Shown in pieces: positions 5,724 through 6,963 of a stretch of DNA of 6,963 nucleotides. Every line of letters starts with the position of its first letter. Position 1 is the first letter of the stretch. The notes beneath the pieces are model-generated. The model was given only the letters and a program-made list of their open reading frames with translations, ran no database searches and was not told the origin of the DNA. This DNA comes from Bacteroidales bacterium. Lineage in GTDB: Bacteria; Bacteroidota; Bacteroidia; Bacteroidales; UBA3824. The stretch covers positions 1 through 6,963 of the forward strand of contig JAEEXW010000151.1 of NCBI GenBank assembly GCA_016287995.1, written 5' to 3'. The position numbers and the translations under genes are program-made.

Positions 5724-6277
5724 AAAAAATTCTTCAAAATTGTTTTTCCGTCTGGTGTTAAAACGCTTTCGGGGTGGAACTGTATTCCGTGAACGTCCAA
5801 CGTCTTGTGTTTCAAGCCCATAATCAAGCCGTCAGGACTTTCAGCGGTGATTTCTAAACAGTCAGGGAAACCCGCCTTGTCAACCACCCAAGAGTGGTAT
5901 CTGCCGATTTCGATTTCCGTCGGCAAACCGTCAAAAATATAATCGTTGCCGTTTAATTTGCAACCTGTCGCAACGCCGTGAAAAACTTCCGTCAAGTTTG
6001 TGAGTTTTCCGCCGAAGGTCTCCCCTATCGCCTGATGTCCGAGACATACGCCGAGAATCGGTTTTTTGCCGGCATATTCTTTGATAACATCGAGCAAAAG
6101 TCCCGCCTCCGAAGGTATTCCCGGTCCGGGCGAAAGTATGATTTTGTCGAACTCGCAGAGTTCTTTTAAATCGAATTTATCATTTCTAACTGCCTGACAG
6201 TCAAAGCCTAAATCCCTTACATAACCAAAAAGATTGTATGTAAACGAATCGTAATTGTCTATAATAATAACTTTCAT
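5708..6277 (-). CDS. trpG: Anthranilate synthase component II (glutamine amidotransferase)
   Basis: This 189-residue class I glutamine amidotransferase releases ammonia from glutamine and delivers it to TrpE for anthranilate formation. The opening 'IIIDNYDSFTYNL' is the classic N-terminus. The oxyanion-hole 'SPGPGIPSEAG' is at 49-59. The nucleophile is Cys78 in 'GVCLGHQ', and the triad is completed by His168 and Glu170 in 'QFHPES'. 'GRYHSW' (125-130) is also typical of the anthranilate/aminodeoxychorismate synthase group. In some bacteria a single TrpG/PabA protein serves both pathways. Its position directly behind trpE points to tryptophan synthesis, but shared use cannot be ruled out. The last residues (IHNL) and the stop codon are encoded by copies of the heptamer repeat. 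Fourteen bases separate it from trpE. Confidence 0.96.
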   Translation of the reverse strand: MKVIIIDNYDSFTYNLFGYVRDLGFDCQAVRNDKFDLKELCEFDKIILSPGPGIPSEAGLLLDVIKEYAGKKPILGVCLGHQAIGETFGGKLTNLTEVFHGVATGCKLNGNDYIFDGLPTEIEIGRYHSWVVDKAGFPDCLEITAESPDGLIMGLKHKTLDVHGIQFHPESVLTPDGKTILKNFLIHNL

Positions 6278-6291
6278 TTTCTTCGTGTTTT

Positions 6292-6963
6292 TTAATATTC
6301 CTGAGCCATAACAACGGCTTTTCTTAATGCGCCGAGTTTGTTGTTAACTTCTTGAAGTTCGTATTCGGGGTCGGATTTTGCAACGATTCCGCCGCCCGCC
6401 TGAAACCAGAGTTCGTTGTTTCTGGCGACAAAAGTACGGATTGTAATCGCCTGGTTAAGCGAGCCGTCAAGCCCCAAAAAGCCGATACAGCCGCCGTAAA
6501 TTCCTCTGTTGTGCGGCTCTATTTCGGAGATTAACTGCATTGCGCGGACTTTTGGCGCACCGCTGAGCGTTCCCGCCGGGAAAGTGTCGATAAAAGTTTT
6601 TACCGGGTCTGCGCCCTCTCTCATGTCTCCGCTGACACGGCTTACAAGGTGGATAACGTGCGAATAAAACTGCATATCCTTGTAAAAATCAACTTTTACG
6701 TTGTCGCAGTTGCGGTTGAGGTCGTTGCGTGCAAGGTCAACGAGCATAACGTGTTCGGCATTTTCTTTGGGGTCATTGCGGAGATATTCAGCGTTTTTGC
6801 GGTCTTCTTCGGGGTTGCCGGTGCGCTTGGTTGTGCCTGCAATCGGGTCGATGTATGCGCGGTGGTTTTCAATTCTGCAATGCGTTTCGGGCGACGAGCC
6901 GAAGATTCTGAAACCTCCGAAATCAAAATAAAACAGATAAGGCGAAGGATTAATCGAGCGCAA
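6292..6963 (-). CDS. trpE: Anthranilate synthase component I, C-terminal half (partial, 5' end outside window)
   Basis: The 223 visible residues form about half of a chorismate-utilising enzyme, which makes anthranilate from chorismate with ammonia from TrpG. The frame is still open at the right edge, so the first codon seen is internal, not a start. In local numbering the motifs are NPSPY (5-9), part of the tryptophan feedback site, SSPE (23-26), 'PIAGTTKR', and 'ENAEHVMLVDLARNDLNR' with Mg-ligand candidates Glu67 and Glu70. Next are the catalytic His105 in 'VIHLVSRVSG', Thr132 in 'AGTLSGAPK', Arg176 in 'ITIRTF', and Glu202/Glu205 in 'DPEYELQEVNNK', the second Mg-ligand pair. The NPSPY motif and downstream TrpG favour TrpE over PabB or a salvage synthase. 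Enzyme feedback inhibition by tryptophan is likely, though the N-terminal LLES half of that site is not visible. Confidence 0.95.
   Translation of the reverse strand: MRSINPSPYLFYFDFGGFRIFGSSPETHCRIENHRAYIDPIAGTTKRTGNPEEDRKNAEYLRNDPKENAEHVMLVDLARNDLNRNCDNVKVDFYKDMQFYSHVIHLVSRVSGDMREGADPVKTFIDTFPAGTLSGAPKVRAMQLISEIEPHNRGIYGGCIGFLGLDGSLNQAITIRTFVARNNELWFQAGGGIVAKSDPEYELQEVNNKLGALRKAVVMAQEY

Overview
The window is mostly a tryptophan-biosynthesis operon on the minus strand. The organism is most likely a member of the Bacteroidota, probably Bacteroidales-like. The evidence is a SusC-style TonB plug protein behind an N-terminal carboxypeptidase-regulatory-like domain, the style of the Trp proteins (for example the TrpA loop 'YMVSSAATTGAQ'), moderately AT-rich DNA, and A/T-rich leaders without convincing Shine-Dalgarno sites. 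This placement is inferred from protein style; no rRNA or other strong phylogenetic marker is present.

Layout from left to right: positions 1-69 (+) hold the last 22 codons of an unidentified gene entering from the left. crcB (84-452, +) encodes a small fluoride channel. A 51-bp convergent gap follows, with one weak hairpin. At 504-1169 (-) is a secreted protein with a carboxypeptidase-regulatory-like domain and a TonB-receptor plug domain but no beta barrel. A strong Rho-independent terminator (1229-1268, -) then closes the trp operon. Read on the minus strand from 6963 down, the operon is trpE (5' end outside the window), trpG, trpD, trpB, trpC, trpF, trpA.

The seven products form a complete route from chorismate to tryptophan: TrpE+TrpG (anthranilate synthase), TrpD (phosphoribosyl transfer), TrpF (isomerase), TrpC (indole-glycerol-phosphate synthase), and TrpA+TrpB (tryptophan synthase). 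Key catalytic residues are visible in all seven, so the pathway looks functional. TrpE retains the NPSPY segment associated with tryptophan feedback inhibition. The promoter and any attenuator lie upstream of trpE, outside the window.

The points worth a second look are modest: trpB sits between trpD and trpC rather than beside trpA or at the operon head; a seven-copy heptamer repeat fills the trpG-trpD gap and supplies the last codons and stop of trpG; a free-standing cysteine-containing plug protein lies downstream; and a few normally conserved residues in TrpB, TrpC and TrpF are substituted. I see no CRISPR array, insertion sequence, tRNA, rRNA, riboswitch or phage-like content, and no clear sign of a novel system.
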